A stretch of 64,000 nucleotides of DNA, taken from assembly GCA_005888745.1 (NCBI GenBank), contig VBBS01000029.1, positions 75,709-139,708 on the forward strand, given 5' to 3'. Shown here piece after piece: positions 48,205 through 58,235 of the stretch (position 1 is the stretch's first letter; every line of letters starts with the position of its first letter). The DNA comes from Candidatus Bathyarchaeota archaeon. GTDB taxonomy: Archaea > Thermoproteota > Bathyarchaeia > 40CM-2-53-6. A model generated the notes under the pieces. The model was not told the origin of the DNA, made no database searches, and saw nothing but the letters and a program-made list of their open reading frames with translations. The position numbers and the translations under genes are program-made.

Positions 48205-48657
48205 TTGCAATCTGTCACTAGTAAAGTGAAGCCTATTCCTGAGGGCTATCATTCCCTCACTCCTATAGTTAGTGTTGAAGGTGCATCGAGCTTGATAGAC
48301 TTCCTCCGGCAGGTGTTTGACGCGGAGGAAGAAGAGAGGTTCACTGGGTCCGATGGTCGAATACGTCACGCCGAAGTGAGGATCGGCGACTCAATCATAA
48401 TGATAAATGATGCAACTCCAGAATTCCCAGCGGTTCCTGCAATGATCAACGTGTACACCGAGGATGTTGATGCCGCCTACAAGCGAGCGCTCGGGGAAGG
48501 TGCAACCTCGCTGAGGGAGCCGTCTGACCAGTTCTACGGAGACCGGACAGGAGGCGTCAAAGACCGGTTCGGAAACCAGTGGTGGATCGCCACACACGTG
48601 GAAGACGTGCCGCAGGAAGAGCTAGAGAGACGGATGAGGGCCCGCGAATCCCAATAG
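48205..48657 (+). CDS. VOC/glyoxalase-like (PhnB-type) protein
   Basis: LTPIVSVEGASSLIDFLRQVFDAEEEERFTGSDGRIRHAEVRIGDSIIMINDA...DRFGNQWWIATHVED. Confidence 0.92.
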   Translation: MQSVTSKVKPIPEGYHSLTPIVSVEGASSLIDFLRQVFDAEEEERFTGSDGRIRHAEVRIGDSIIMINDATPEFPAVPAMINVYTEDVDAAYKRALGEGATSLREPSDQFYGDRTGGVKDRFGNQWWIATHVEDVPQEELERRMRARESQ

Positions 48658-48972
48658 CCCGTCCTGTCATATGATCGATTGTTCTAGTTGAGATCAGCCC
48701 ATATGAGACCAGTAACAGCCACAATCCTGCGCGACGACGAGTAAACAAGAGAATGGCCGCGGTGATTGGGACAATAATCGGTGTTACCACGAACACTGAC
48801 TGGAAATCTGACAAGACTACGCCAGGCATCGAGTGGGTCGCAGCATGCACGCTCAGAAGAACAAAATGCGCAGGACAAGTACTTCGAGTTTTCGTGGGTC
48901 GTTTACAACTCCTCGGAGGGTTCATTTGCCAGTCGCTCGTTATTGGTACCCGTTGCGCTTCTCTATTTCCTA

Positions 48973-49362
48973 TCAGGCTTTCTGGAGCTGTTGGAAAGCC
49001 TGGTCCCAGCTCGGGGGCACGTCAGAACCAAGGAGCGTCCATCTCACAAACTTTCTCTCTTCTCCAAGCTCAGGACCCATACTCTTCATAGTGTCAACAT
49101 GAGGAGCCTTCCGCACGAATTCTCCTAACGCATCCTCGTCCTCCCAGACTGACAGAGTCCAGGCTTTCTTGCCTAGCAGTTGGGCTCTGAGAGAATAGCC
49201 TACAAGTCCCCTAGAGTCCTTCAACTGGTTCCGAATCGCACCAGTCTTACGAAAGAACCCGAAGACGGATCGATAACTCTTCCGCGGAAGGTATGTGACT
49301 AGAGCAAGATATTCGCGTCTAGGATCTACACTGGTGAGAGAGATCCAGGAGACCTCTACCAT
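48973..49362 (-). CDS. DUF3291/monooxygenase-like protein
   Basis: RAQLLGKKAWTLSVWEDEDALGEFVRKAPHVDTMKSM dimeric alpha/beta-barrel-like pattern. Confidence 0.6.
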   Translation of the reverse strand: MVEVSWISLTSVDPRREYLALVTYLPRKSYRSVFGFFRKTGAIRNQLKDSRGLVGYSLRAQLLGKKAWTLSVWEDEDALGEFVRKAPHVDTMKSMGPELGEERKFVRWTLLGSDVPPSWDQAFQQLQKA

Positions 49363-49368
49363 CCATCA

Positions 49369-49815
49369 TCAGCCGAAACCGCTCGACACTCTCGAGCTCA
49401 GAGGTCTCTTTGCCTTCAAGTAAGGTAAAGGGTGGACGATGCTTGGGGTCCACTTCTCTCCCCATCTTCGGTACGCGGACAAGATATCTCCGAGGTCTCG
49501 TCCTTTCTCTGTGAGGCTGTAGACGACTGAGAAGGGTTCTGTCCCGGTTACTCTTCTCTCAACGATTCCCATATTCTGCAAATACTTGAGAGTTCGAGAG
49601 AGAGTGCGCGCGTTTAGATCGTCAGGCTTGCCTTTTCTCAGTAGATCGTTAAATCTAAGAGGGTTGTCGAGGAGGTAGTATGAGATGAGAATTCTCCATT
49701 CTGAGCCCAGCTTCCTCACCGCTTTGATGACCGCGCAGATGTCTCTTCTGCAAAGTTCACCTTTTCCCGAGATGATGCTTGAGAGGTCGGGTTGGCAGCT
49801 AGACAGCTTACTCAA
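49369..49815 (-). CDS. HxlR family transcriptional regulator
   Basis: LGSEWRILISYYLLDNPLRFNDLLRKG...LNARTLSRTLKYLQNMGIVERRV...VVYSLTEKGRDL. Confidence 0.9.
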   Translation of the reverse strand: MSKLSSCQPDLSSIISGKGELCRRDICAVIKAVRKLGSEWRILISYYLLDNPLRFNDLLRKGKPDDLNARTLSRTLKYLQNMGIVERRVTGTEPFSVVYSLTEKGRDLGDILSAYRRWGEKWTPSIVHPLPYLKAKRPLSSRVSSGFG

Positions 49816-49876
49816 TGTTATCTACTGCAACCTGGTTCATTCTCCGATATAAGCAGCAAGGGGACAATGACGTTAG

Positions 49877-50296
49877 TTGACACCTGAACAGGTCGCGCGA
49901 AAATCCATTGATGCTTTCAACCGCCATGACCGTGCGGCTTATGCTGCGTTGATTGCACCAGATGTCGTGGCTTATGACCCAGTGTATCCAGAGCCACTGC
50001 GGGGCAAGAAGGCAATAATGAGGGACTTGGATGCCTCATTCGCCGCGATTCCCGATGTCCATTATGAAATCCTGAAACTCTTAACCAAGGATAGGGACGG
50101 TGTGATTGAGTTCAGGATTTCAGGGACCCATACCGGTGCGATTGAGGGGCCTTCGGGATCTATTCCAGCCACCAACAACAAGGTTAGCTGGATCGGAGCC
50201 GAGTTCTTTCGAATCGATTCAAAGGGTCTGGTCGTCGAGGAGCGGCGGTACTTTGACTCAGAGTCTCTGCGCAAGCAATTTGGGCTGGCAAGATAG
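49877..50296 (+). CDS. SnoaL-like / ester cyclase (NTF2-fold) protein
   Basis: AFNRHDRAAYAALIAPDVVAYDP...GKKAIMRDLDASFAAIPDVHYEI...GTHTG. Confidence 0.88.
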   Translation: MTPEQVARKSIDAFNRHDRAAYAALIAPDVVAYDPVYPEPLRGKKAIMRDLDASFAAIPDVHYEILKLLTKDRDGVIEFRISGTHTGAIEGPSGSIPATNNKVSWIGAEFFRIDSKGLVVEERRYFDSESLRKQFGLAR

Positions 50297-50419
50297 CTCA
50301 ACCTTCGACCGGATTATTTCCTCCCGCATAATTTTTCGATAACATTCGGGTCCGCTGCGGACTTGAGTTTCCGCTCAGAATTATTAGCGTCTGACGCACG
50401 TTACTGCTACTGAGAAAAA

Positions 50420-50704
50420 ATGAACAGTGCTTGTTTGGGACCCTGCGCCCATGACGTTGGTTGCAAAAAGGCCGGACTGACCTCCAGCGGACTCGATGTT
50501 CGCGGGACCACGTTCTTCGACAAATTGCGACCGATACCCAACGATCCGAATGCCACCAGGCGAGTGGGATTCAATCTTGGAGACGCCCAGACTAGGGCGT
50601 TCCGTGATTTCCATAATTCACGCGTGATGAAGAAAATGCGGCCACGAATAGAGTATTGGAAATACTCTGCCCAGCGTTACGCATCGAGAAACTCGATTAG
50701 ATAG
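50420..50704 (+). CDS. hypothetical protein
   Basis: 94-aa ORF upstream of MtrA-like gene. Confidence 0.4.
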   Translation: MNSACLGPCAHDVGCKKAGLTSSGLDVRGTTFFDKLRPIPNDPNATRRVGFNLGDAQTRAFRDFHNSRVMKKMRPRIEYWKYSAQRYASRNSIR

Positions 50705-50722
50705 GAAAGGTGATCTTGAGCG

Positions 50723-51964
50723 ATGAGCAACAAGAGCGGCGCAGCATGGCCTGTCATGCCTGGCACCTACCAGGTTGGCGATCCGAATGGTCCAGTCGCC
50801 GTCTGTGCGCTTACATCAGAACGTTTGATCGGTCCCCTTGTGGCTCTTCCTGGAGTGGCCATTGTGGGCATGGTCTACACTGCTAACCTTGGAATTACCC
50901 GAATTATTGTCAACATCACGTCTAATCCTGCGATTCGATTCCTACTCATCTGCGGCAAAGACTCCGCACTATTCAAGCCGGGACAATCTCTTGTCGCTCT
51001 GGCTGAGAAGGGTATTGATGACAAGAGACGGATCATCGATGCGGCTGGGTATGATCCTGTTCTACCATCAATTGATCCCGAGCAAGTAAAACAGTTCAGG
51101 AAACAGATCGAAATTCTTGACTGGACCGGCGAAGAAGATCTCCAAGTCTTACAAGAACGGGTGAAGAGTCTCTCGGATCGCAACCCTGGCGTTTTCGCGA
51201 CAAGACAAAAGGAAACTGCTGAAACGAGAAAGCTGGAAGAGTTTGTGTCTATCCGGCCTGGGGGTCAGCGTGAGCCGCTGTTGTATGATCCGAAGGGATA
51301 CTTCGTCATCACAATCGAGCCTGAGCAAAAAGAGATTCTGCTACGACACTACTTGCCTGATCATAAGCCAGCTCATGAGATGCGGGGACGCGGAGCAACC
51401 TCGATGCTACTCGGTCTATTGCGTGACGGACTTGTTACACAGCTCAGTCATGCTGGCTACTTGGGCGAGGAACTGGCCAAAGCACAGACTGCACTACAGT
51501 TTGGACTACGATATGATCAAGATAGGCCATTGAGGCCACGCGAATCTCCGGCTCAACAAGCGGTTCAGGAAACACAAACCACCGCGCCGGGACCTCAAGC
51601 ACCTCCGAAGACTCCAAGAGTTCAAGCACATACTCTGAAACAGCTAGGGGAAATTGTCCCCGGGACTATGGTGGATCTCTTCTTTTCCGTAACAGATCTA
51701 CCGCGAGACCAAGTTTTGGGAGGGCTGTTCCTCGAACCAGATGAAACTGGAACTTTCCAAGCGTTTACTCGATCATCGCAGCGTATCGAGGTTGAATGGG
51801 GGCCGTCTAGTAAATTGATCATGGGCGGAGCAACCGACCTGGTCGTGGGAGCCCTCTTGCGGGTCGTTGGCAAGCTCGATGAGAACCATCTGATCTACGG
51901 AGAACAGCTTGTGGTCCTGACGCGTGTTGCCAAGATCCTAGGACAAGGATTGGAAGAGAGGTGA
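50723..51964 (+). CDS. MtrA-like (tetrahydromethanopterin S-methyltransferase subunit A family) / DUF4346 protein
   Basis: PVAVCALTSERLIGPLVALPGVAIVGMVYTANLGITRIIVNITSNPAIRFLLICGKDS; DPKGYFVITIEPEQKEILLRHY. Confidence 0.8.
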   Translation: MSNKSGAAWPVMPGTYQVGDPNGPVAVCALTSERLIGPLVALPGVAIVGMVYTANLGITRIIVNITSNPAIRFLLICGKDSALFKPGQSLVALAEKGIDDKRRIIDAAGYDPVLPSIDPEQVKQFRKQIEILDWTGEEDLQVLQERVKSLSDRNPGVFATRQKETAETRKLEEFVSIRPGGQREPLLYDPKGYFVITIEPEQKEILLRHYLPDHKPAHEMRGRGATSMLLGLLRDGLVTQLSHAGYLGEELAKAQTALQFGLRYDQDRPLRPRESPAQQAVQETQTTAPGPQAPPKTPRVQAHTLKQLGEIVPGTMVDLFFSVTDLPRDQVLGGLFLEPDETGTFQAFTRSSQRIEVEWGPSSKLIMGGATDLVVGALLRVVGKLDENHLIYGEQLVVLTRVAKILGQGLEER

Positions 51965-51974
51965 CATCGTTAGT

Positions 51975-52178
51975 ATGTCTGAAGTTGTGATAAAGTCAAC
52001 TGAGAATGGTCCCAACCTTATCATCGTCAACGGGAAAGTTGTTCAGGCCTGGTGCCGGTGCGGCGGGTCCACGCTGATGCCTTTTTGCGACGGTACACAC
52101 AAGAAGAACAGGTTCCTGGCCAAAACACATGAGGTCAAGGTTCCTTTAATGAAGCCATTGGAAGACCGCGACGGTTGA
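51975..52178 (+). CDS. CDGSH iron-sulfur domain protein
   Basis: WCRCGGSTLMPFCDGTH. Confidence 0.93.
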   Translation: MSEVVIKSTENGPNLIIVNGKVVQAWCRCGGSTLMPFCDGTHKKNRFLAKTHEVKVPLMKPLEDRDG

Positions 52179-52375
52179 GGTCGAGCCGCGGAGGCTGGTT
52201 CCGACAAAAAACAGAATGATACTCATAGCCTGACGAAGCGAGGAACACGGTCGCCATGAAGTCCGATCGCCTGCTCGTCGCGGTGTTATCGCAATGACTG
52301 GCCGATCTGGCGCGCCCAGATTAGATGCCTAGCATTGTTGTTTCCTAGACTTGCTCTAACCTCGACCAGTCCCGT

Positions 52376-52594
52376 ATGGGTCCATGCAGATACTGCGCCT
52401 ACCGGAATATTCAGAATAACCCGATGGTTCCTCAGCCGAATCAGGCCCGACAGAGCTGGTCGCTACTCGTCCAGAGCAACCTTCAGGCGCTGGGCATCGA
52501 CGCGCAGAGAGTTGTTCTTGACTGGTCCACGACATACGATAGGGCGCTCACGCCTGCTTCTGAGCAGCTGCACGTCGAATCGGGACACACATGA
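52376..52594 (+). CDS. small hypothetical protein
   Basis: MGPCRYCAYRNIQNNPMVPQPNQARQSWSLLVQSNLQALGIDAQRV. Confidence 0.4.
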   Translation: MGPCRYCAYRNIQNNPMVPQPNQARQSWSLLVQSNLQALGIDAQRVVLDWSTTYDRALTPASEQLHVESGHT

Positions 52595-52624
52595 ACAAGG
52601 AAGATTCTTCCTACGAGGTGACTA

Positions 52625-53917
52625 TTAGTTGTGAGTTGGTAGCAGTTCGAGATATGAGTGTGTTAGGATTTTTGTGACGCTCACTAGGTCGTTTATGCGG
52701 ACGTGTTCGTCTATTCCGTGAATGTTGCTGTCCTGTCGTGTTGCGCCCAGCACGGCTACTGGTATGCCTAGTTTGCTGACAACTGCCATGTCAGTCGACC
52801 CCTGACTTCCAGCTGGCGGCGTGTCCCGTCCCAGAACTTTTCGCGCCTGTTTCCTGACTATTCTGACCAGCTTGTGGTTGGGAGGCGTGATCATCGGATC
52901 ATATCCTAAAATTTTCTTCATCGAAATCTTCGCTGGACTCGTTTTTGCGAACTCTCTCACAACCCTGCCGATCTCTTTCTCAACCTCTCCCGCTTTCTCT
53001 TCGGGTATGAATCGTCGGTCGACTAGGATCTCGCATGTATCTGGTATGATGTTGCCTTTCAAGCCGCCTTTGATCATGTTCACGTAGAGGCCTGGCCGCA
53101 TCATCTTCGTCCCATACAATGGCTCCGCCGGAATCCTCGACCTCCTCTTCCCAATCTCCCCACCCAGAACCTTCAATTTCTCGATCAAACCAGCAGCCTC
53201 TTCAATCGCGTTGATACCGGTCCAGCCACGGCCCGAATGCGCTGCCTCGCCCTTGACAGTGATGACAAACTCGGAATCACCAAGACTCGCCACATGAAGC
53301 ACCTCTATCCCGCTATCAGTCGAAATGCAATAGTCAATGTCCGCCGTTATCACATGTTTGTCGACAAGATGGTTGACGCCCGTGTACCCTCCTACCTCCT
53401 CGTCCGTGGTAAAAGTGGGAATAATCGACCCGCCAAAATTCACGCCAGTCTCAACCAACGCCTTCAACGAAAAAATCGTAGAAGCGTCCGAGCCTTTCAT
53501 ATCAGCCGCGCCCCGTCCATAGATCTTACCACTCCTAATCGTCGGCTCAAACGGGTCGTTGGTCCATCCTGACGGATCCGCTGGGACAACATCCACATGC
53601 CCGTTGAGAAGTATCTTCGGACCTTCACCCTCACCCTTGAGAGTCGCATACGTATTCGGTCTAGGACCCTTCAGCCCAACCTCAGGGCTAACCCTCCTTT
53701 TGATCGTGACCTCGGGAATATGGCTCACAGAAGGCGTAACCCCCAGCTCTTTGAGCTCGCCTGCAAGAATCTGCGAGATCTTCGGATAGTTCAGACCCGG
53801 AGGAACAGTAGTATCAATTTTGACAAGGCGGCAGGTAAGATCGACTAGATCCTTCTTGTGAGCATCAATCCAGCGGTCAACTTGTCTCCTAACAGCTTGA
53901 GATGCCAAGGGTTTCAC
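52625..53917 (-). CDS. M20 family peptidase (ArgE/DapE-like)
   Basis: LLNGHVDVVP, GRGAADMKGSDAS, TDEEVGGYTG, GEAAHSGRGWTGINAIE. Confidence 0.94.
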   Translation of the reverse strand: MKPLASQAVRRQVDRWIDAHKKDLVDLTCRLVKIDTTVPPGLNYPKISQILAGELKELGVTPSVSHIPEVTIKRRVSPEVGLKGPRPNTYATLKGEGEGPKILLNGHVDVVPADPSGWTNDPFEPTIRSGKIYGRGAADMKGSDASTIFSLKALVETGVNFGGSIIPTFTTDEEVGGYTGVNHLVDKHVITADIDYCISTDSGIEVLHVASLGDSEFVITVKGEAAHSGRGWTGINAIEEAAGLIEKLKVLGGEIGKRRSRIPAEPLYGTKMMRPGLYVNMIKGGLKGNIIPDTCEILVDRRFIPEEKAGEVEKEIGRVVREFAKTSPAKISMKKILGYDPMITPPNHKLVRIVRKQARKVLGRDTPPAGSQGSTDMAVVSKLGIPVAVLGATRQDSNIHGIDEHVRINDLVSVTKILTHSYLELLPTHN

Positions 53918-54018
53918 TCAGAAGCAAGATAGTCCAGGCTTAATTGGTTTTCACCAACTCGGTCGTTAAGTATCGCTAATCGTTCTAGATCACCTATTCT
54001 TCGGAGGGAGTCAACGCG

Positions 54019-54774
54019 ATGGTCGAGATATCTATCGAAAACCTGACCAAAAATTACGGAACCCTGGTGGCTCTGGATAACGTCTCTCTCAAGATAGGTT
54101 CAGCCGAGGTCTTCGGGCTTCTCGGACCAAACGGCGCTGGTAAGAGTACTCTTCTGAAAATCCTGGTCGGAATACTCAGGCCAACCAGCGGGACAATTCA
54201 ACTAGGCGAGTACGACATTCTCGCCAACCCGGAGAAGGCGAAGAAACTGATCGGGTACTTGCCGGAGAACCCCAGCCTATACACCGGTCTAACGACCTTA
54301 GAGTTCCTCCAGTTTGTCGGAAAGATCCGTAGGGTCGCAGATGATCTTCTCGACCAGGAGATTCTTGAATCATTGAAGAGTTTCGAGTTGGAGGAGAAGC
54401 GTAACAGTCTGGTTGGTAGCTTGTCGAAAGGGATGAAGCAGAAGGTGGCGTTGATCGCCACCAGTCTCCACAGCCCCTCAGTTCTTGTCTTGGATGAGCC
54501 GTTGACAGCGTTGGATCCGAAGACTCGGGTTTCGGTGAAGGACTGGATTGGCGGTCAGACGAAGAGAGGCGTTACCACCATCCTGTCGACTCATGACTTG
54601 GATGTTGCTCAGATGCATGCGGGGAAGATTGCGATCATCGACCATGGAAAAATTGTGGCAGTGGGAGACGTTGAGAGTCTCCGGAGAATGGCGAATACGG
54701 CGAGTGATGCGAGATTGGAGGACGTGTTTCTACAGTTGACCGAGGAAAAGGGCGAGGAGCGGACCAGACACTGA
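54019..54774 (+). CDS. ABC transporter ATP-binding protein
   Basis: LLGPNGAGKSTLLKILVG, LSKGMKQKVALIA, VLVLDEPLTALDP. Confidence 0.95.
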   Translation: MVEISIENLTKNYGTLVALDNVSLKIGSAEVFGLLGPNGAGKSTLLKILVGILRPTSGTIQLGEYDILANPEKAKKLIGYLPENPSLYTGLTTLEFLQFVGKIRRVADDLLDQEILESLKSFELEEKRNSLVGSLSKGMKQKVALIATSLHSPSVLVLDEPLTALDPKTRVSVKDWIGGQTKRGVTTILSTHDLDVAQMHAGKIAIIDHGKIVAVGDVESLRRMANTASDARLEDVFLQLTEEKGEERTRH

Positions 54775-54809
54775 GCGTTCCCGGCCCACTAGGGACCATC
54801 GGCACTCTT

Positions 54810-56378
54810 ATGCGATATTGGGTTAAGGGGCGATTCACAAGAGCGACGATTCTGGGCCTCGTTATCGGGGAAGCTTTCTCGGTGATCTTCATTCTTTTCG
54901 GTAGCTCCACGTATCTCTCCTTCTCCAACAGAGTTGGCTTATCGACAGGTCTCTCGGAAGTGGCTCTGAGCCTTTTCCTCGCATTGTTTCTTGTCGGTTT
55001 GATACAGAGCGGCTTCAATGGGAGCGGGCTCCCGTTGAGTGCAAGCGATGTGGATTACGTATTCACTTCTCCCGTACCGCCGCGTGAGGTCTTTGCGGCC
55101 AAAGTCCTGTTGAACTCGCTCACCACTGTACTGTTCGGGTTTCCCCCGATCATCGTGTTATACTCGCGATTTTCCGCGTACTACCACACTTCGTGGTCTG
55201 CAGCTGTCTTGGCCGGGCTCGTGACCCTGGTCTTTCTCGTAATCGGGCTCTTGCTAAGCGCTGACATTACACTCTCACTTGGACATGGGCTGGGCGAGAG
55301 GAAGAAGATGTGGAGGAACCTCTTCATCGTGCTCGTCATGGTTGTCAGCCTGCTCCCCATCACTTTGCTCATTCCCGGAATCCCAGCGGGAATAGCTGAC
55401 GTCACACGGGTCCTGCCGAACGGACTAGCCGCCACGGTAAGCGTAGGTCTTGTAAGCGGGACCGCCGGAGGGCTCACGTATCTTACAGACCTCCTTTTGC
55501 TATTCGCCTGGCTCGGGGTAGTTCTGCTTTTGGGCGTGAGGATGTCGCGCGGGCACTTCTACGACCTCCTCGAAGTGTCATCCACCAATACCGAAAAATT
55601 TGATCGTCCAAATCAGGTCTCTCAGTTGGACCCGAGGGGAAAGTCCATCTGGTCTATCGTGAGACTCAAGGAGAAGATCCTGATAAGCCGTACCAGGGAG
55701 GCGAGAGCGCAGCTCATCAGCATCATCTTTCTCGCAGGCTTCATGATCATCTACGCTCTATCAGGCTCTTTCCAATCCTCCCCAACCTCGTTCCTCTTCA
55801 TCCTCTTCATAATCGGATCCTTCGGCTCCGGAACCGCGTCCAGATGGATAGAGAAAGAACGGCTCTGGATTCTGAAATCGTCCCCAGTAAGCATGCGGAG
55901 ATACGTGAAGGAAGTTTATCGGGCTCGGGCTGCGCCCTTGCTGCTGTATCTTGCCCCAGTGGTCATCGCCGTCGGCGTCCCACTAATTCTCGGAGGCCTC
56001 TCTCAGCCATCATTATTGTTAGGGGTGATCCTCGCGCTGCCAGGAGCACTACAAATTGCTAGTATTACTATGGCAGGAGGGATGTTCTTCGCCTCGAAGT
56101 ACGGACAGAGCTCAACCGAAGACATCCTATCATCTCAAGCACAAGAACTAGCAGACATTCGAAGATTCCTCTTCCAGACAATCATCAACCTCGTAATGGT
56201 TTCACCCGTAATCCTGCTGGTCTTCGTCTCGGCAGGACTCGTGGCCATACTTGGGCCAAGCTATCTCCCAATTCTTGCACTTGGACTCTTATCGATCTCA
56301 ATCATCTTCACTAGTTTCTCGATCAACTTTCTCCTGAACAAAGCCGGCGACGCGGTCACTGGGAGAGAAGACCTGTAG
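54810..56378 (+). CDS. ABC transporter permease
   Basis: Multi-TM protein immediately downstream of ATPase. Confidence 0.85.
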   Translation: MRYWVKGRFTRATILGLVIGEAFSVIFILFGSSTYLSFSNRVGLSTGLSEVALSLFLALFLVGLIQSGFNGSGLPLSASDVDYVFTSPVPPREVFAAKVLLNSLTTVLFGFPPIIVLYSRFSAYYHTSWSAAVLAGLVTLVFLVIGLLLSADITLSLGHGLGERKKMWRNLFIVLVMVVSLLPITLLIPGIPAGIADVTRVLPNGLAATVSVGLVSGTAGGLTYLTDLLLLFAWLGVVLLLGVRMSRGHFYDLLEVSSTNTEKFDRPNQVSQLDPRGKSIWSIVRLKEKILISRTREARAQLISIIFLAGFMIIYALSGSFQSSPTSFLFILFIIGSFGSGTASRWIEKERLWILKSSPVSMRRYVKEVYRARAAPLLLYLAPVVIAVGVPLILGGLSQPSLLLGVILALPGALQIASITMAGGMFFASKYGQSSTEDILSSQAQELADIRRFLFQTIINLVMVSPVILLVFVSAGLVAILGPSYLPILALGLLSISIIFTSFSINFLLNKAGDAVTGREDL

Positions 56379-56743
56379 CTCGTTTCAAAGTCATGCACCG
56401 CTATCTTGTGCTAATCTATCTGTTGGGAGTGCCCATTGTTGCGCTAACTATTCGGTATGAGCTTGGCTCTACCTATTTGTGGTTAGGTTATCTCTTTCTC
56501 TGGGTGAATTGCTTGCGAATCTTGATCGCGGGCCCACTTCACGGTCAGTGCGGTTACTATTACGATTTCCTTGCTCTTTTTCTCGACGTGCTGATCTACA
56601 CAGGTGGGGGGTATTCGCTGCTCGGTTGTTACACTTTTCTCCGAAATGCTAAACGAAAACTCTGAGATGATGAAGGCTCTTTTCGAAGCATTACTACTGC
56701 CTGAGAGAGGCTGAACATTTGTCCGGAGCTCGAAAGGCATAAG

Positions 56744-57190
56744 ATGACGGGTTCCAAGCCGAGCTCGACCATGCAGGCACCGTCAACAGCCGGGACAAAA
56801 CCTGGATTGAGCGCACCTCGGAAGCTCGCGATGACCGGAATAGTTCTCTACATTGTCGGTTTTGCTCTTGGGGGAGTAGGCAACCAGGTTCAAGGAGCCC
56901 TTCCCGTCACACCGTTCGCGGACACGCTCACTGCGCTAGGGTTTGTACTCGCGTTGGTCGCTGCCTCGCGAGCTGGAAGCACTCTCCGAGAAATTCTGAT
57001 AGTTGGGATCGTCTTCGGGATTGGCACGTTTTACATTGGCGAGCCCCATTCGACACACATAGGCTCTGGTCTCGGATTCGGCCTTGAGCACTTGACCCAC
57101 ATCTTTATCGGCCTTGCGTTGATGATGACTGCCACCGCATTATCGGTCGTGCTTACCTTCTATCACTCCAGACACTCGTCTCCTCGATGA
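56744..57190 (+). CDS. membrane protein, hypothetical
   Basis: 148 aa with four TM segments. Confidence 0.6.
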   Translation: MTGSKPSSTMQAPSTAGTKPGLSAPRKLAMTGIVLYIVGFALGGVGNQVQGALPVTPFADTLTALGFVLALVAASRAGSTLREILIVGIVFGIGTFYIGEPHSTHIGSGLGFGLEHLTHIFIGLALMMTATALSVVLTFYHSRHSSPR

Positions 57191-57246
57191 GCCAGTAACA
57201 GATCGTCGTCAGCCCGGATCTGGATTTTTTCATATCAAATAAGACG

Positions 57247-58076
57247 TTACTCAGTTGAACGAGATGCCATGATCGAGTCAATTATTATTGCCATCGCGTC
57301 CGTCCCGTTACAGTCCACCTGAACGTAGTTCTGTTGCCCAGTAGTTATTGCATAATCGACCTCGAATCTACCTTACTGATTTGTTATGTTAGTGAACCCT
57401 GGTACCGAGCCATTTGGATAATGTGGTCCGCAAGGACCAGCGTCGTTTATCGGAATGCTGGCTATCACAAAGTCCTGTGTAGAGGTATGTATGGAGGTAG
57501 AACAAGTGCCATGGGTAAAGCTTGCAGTACAGTCACCGCAGTCAGGACCCGGACAGGAGACAGTTGCAGGAACCGACGGATCCTGATCGAAGATTGTCGA
57601 GGTGTCGGCACCCGAGATGGCGAGAGCTTGCATTCCCCAGACTGAGCAGCAGCATCGATGTGCAACCACCGTGATATTGTCAGAGTCTAACGGTAAGGTA
57701 GCTATGGCATAGTATTCCCAGATTGTTTGAGCCTGGGCTTCATAGGATGTCTGAGAGGCATAAGAGAGACGCTGGGTAAAGGTCAGACCCGTATCGTTGC
57801 TGATTGATAATAGTGAATTGTTACAACATGTTTCAACGATCACGAGAATCACATCGTTCTCTTGGTTGTTGTCAGTAGCTGTGATTCTATGCAAAACTGT
57901 CTTTGACAATGGTTGACTCCCAAGCCATCCAACCCTAGCGATGATTCCGCTCTCACGGATCTGGTTCCGACCCCTACAAGGTTAGCCGACGAGATCAACA
58001 GGGGAAGGAGGGACCAGTAAATCCACTTTCGTGAGCCCACAAGAACAACTTCCAGTTTGTAAGGTAAGGTCACCAA
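57247..58076 (-). pseudogene. secreted Cys-rich protein, disrupted (N-terminal frameshift and in-frame TAA)
   Basis: Signal-peptide-like frame (RKWIYWSLLPLLISSANLVG) then main ORF in another frame; in-frame TAA at 57373-57375 followed by GRFEVDYAITTGQQNYVQVDCNGTDAMAIIIDSIMASRSTE*. Confidence 0.6.
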
Positions 58077-58235
58077 AATATTTCAACGGGCCCTGTACAA
58101 GCGACTAGTGCTAGACACTAAGGACGAGCATGGTGAGCACAAAGGGACGCCAGATCCGTTCGACAGATCGAACTGATCCCGAAAAAACTGCCGGTCTTAT
58201 ATTTATCTGACAATTGTTGGTTCCGTAATCAGGCA

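Noticed and set aside
47140-48369. Full 409-aa extent of the ORF
   Set aside because: The first ~88 codons are antisense to the convincing VOC gene; start set at internal ATG 48105 instead
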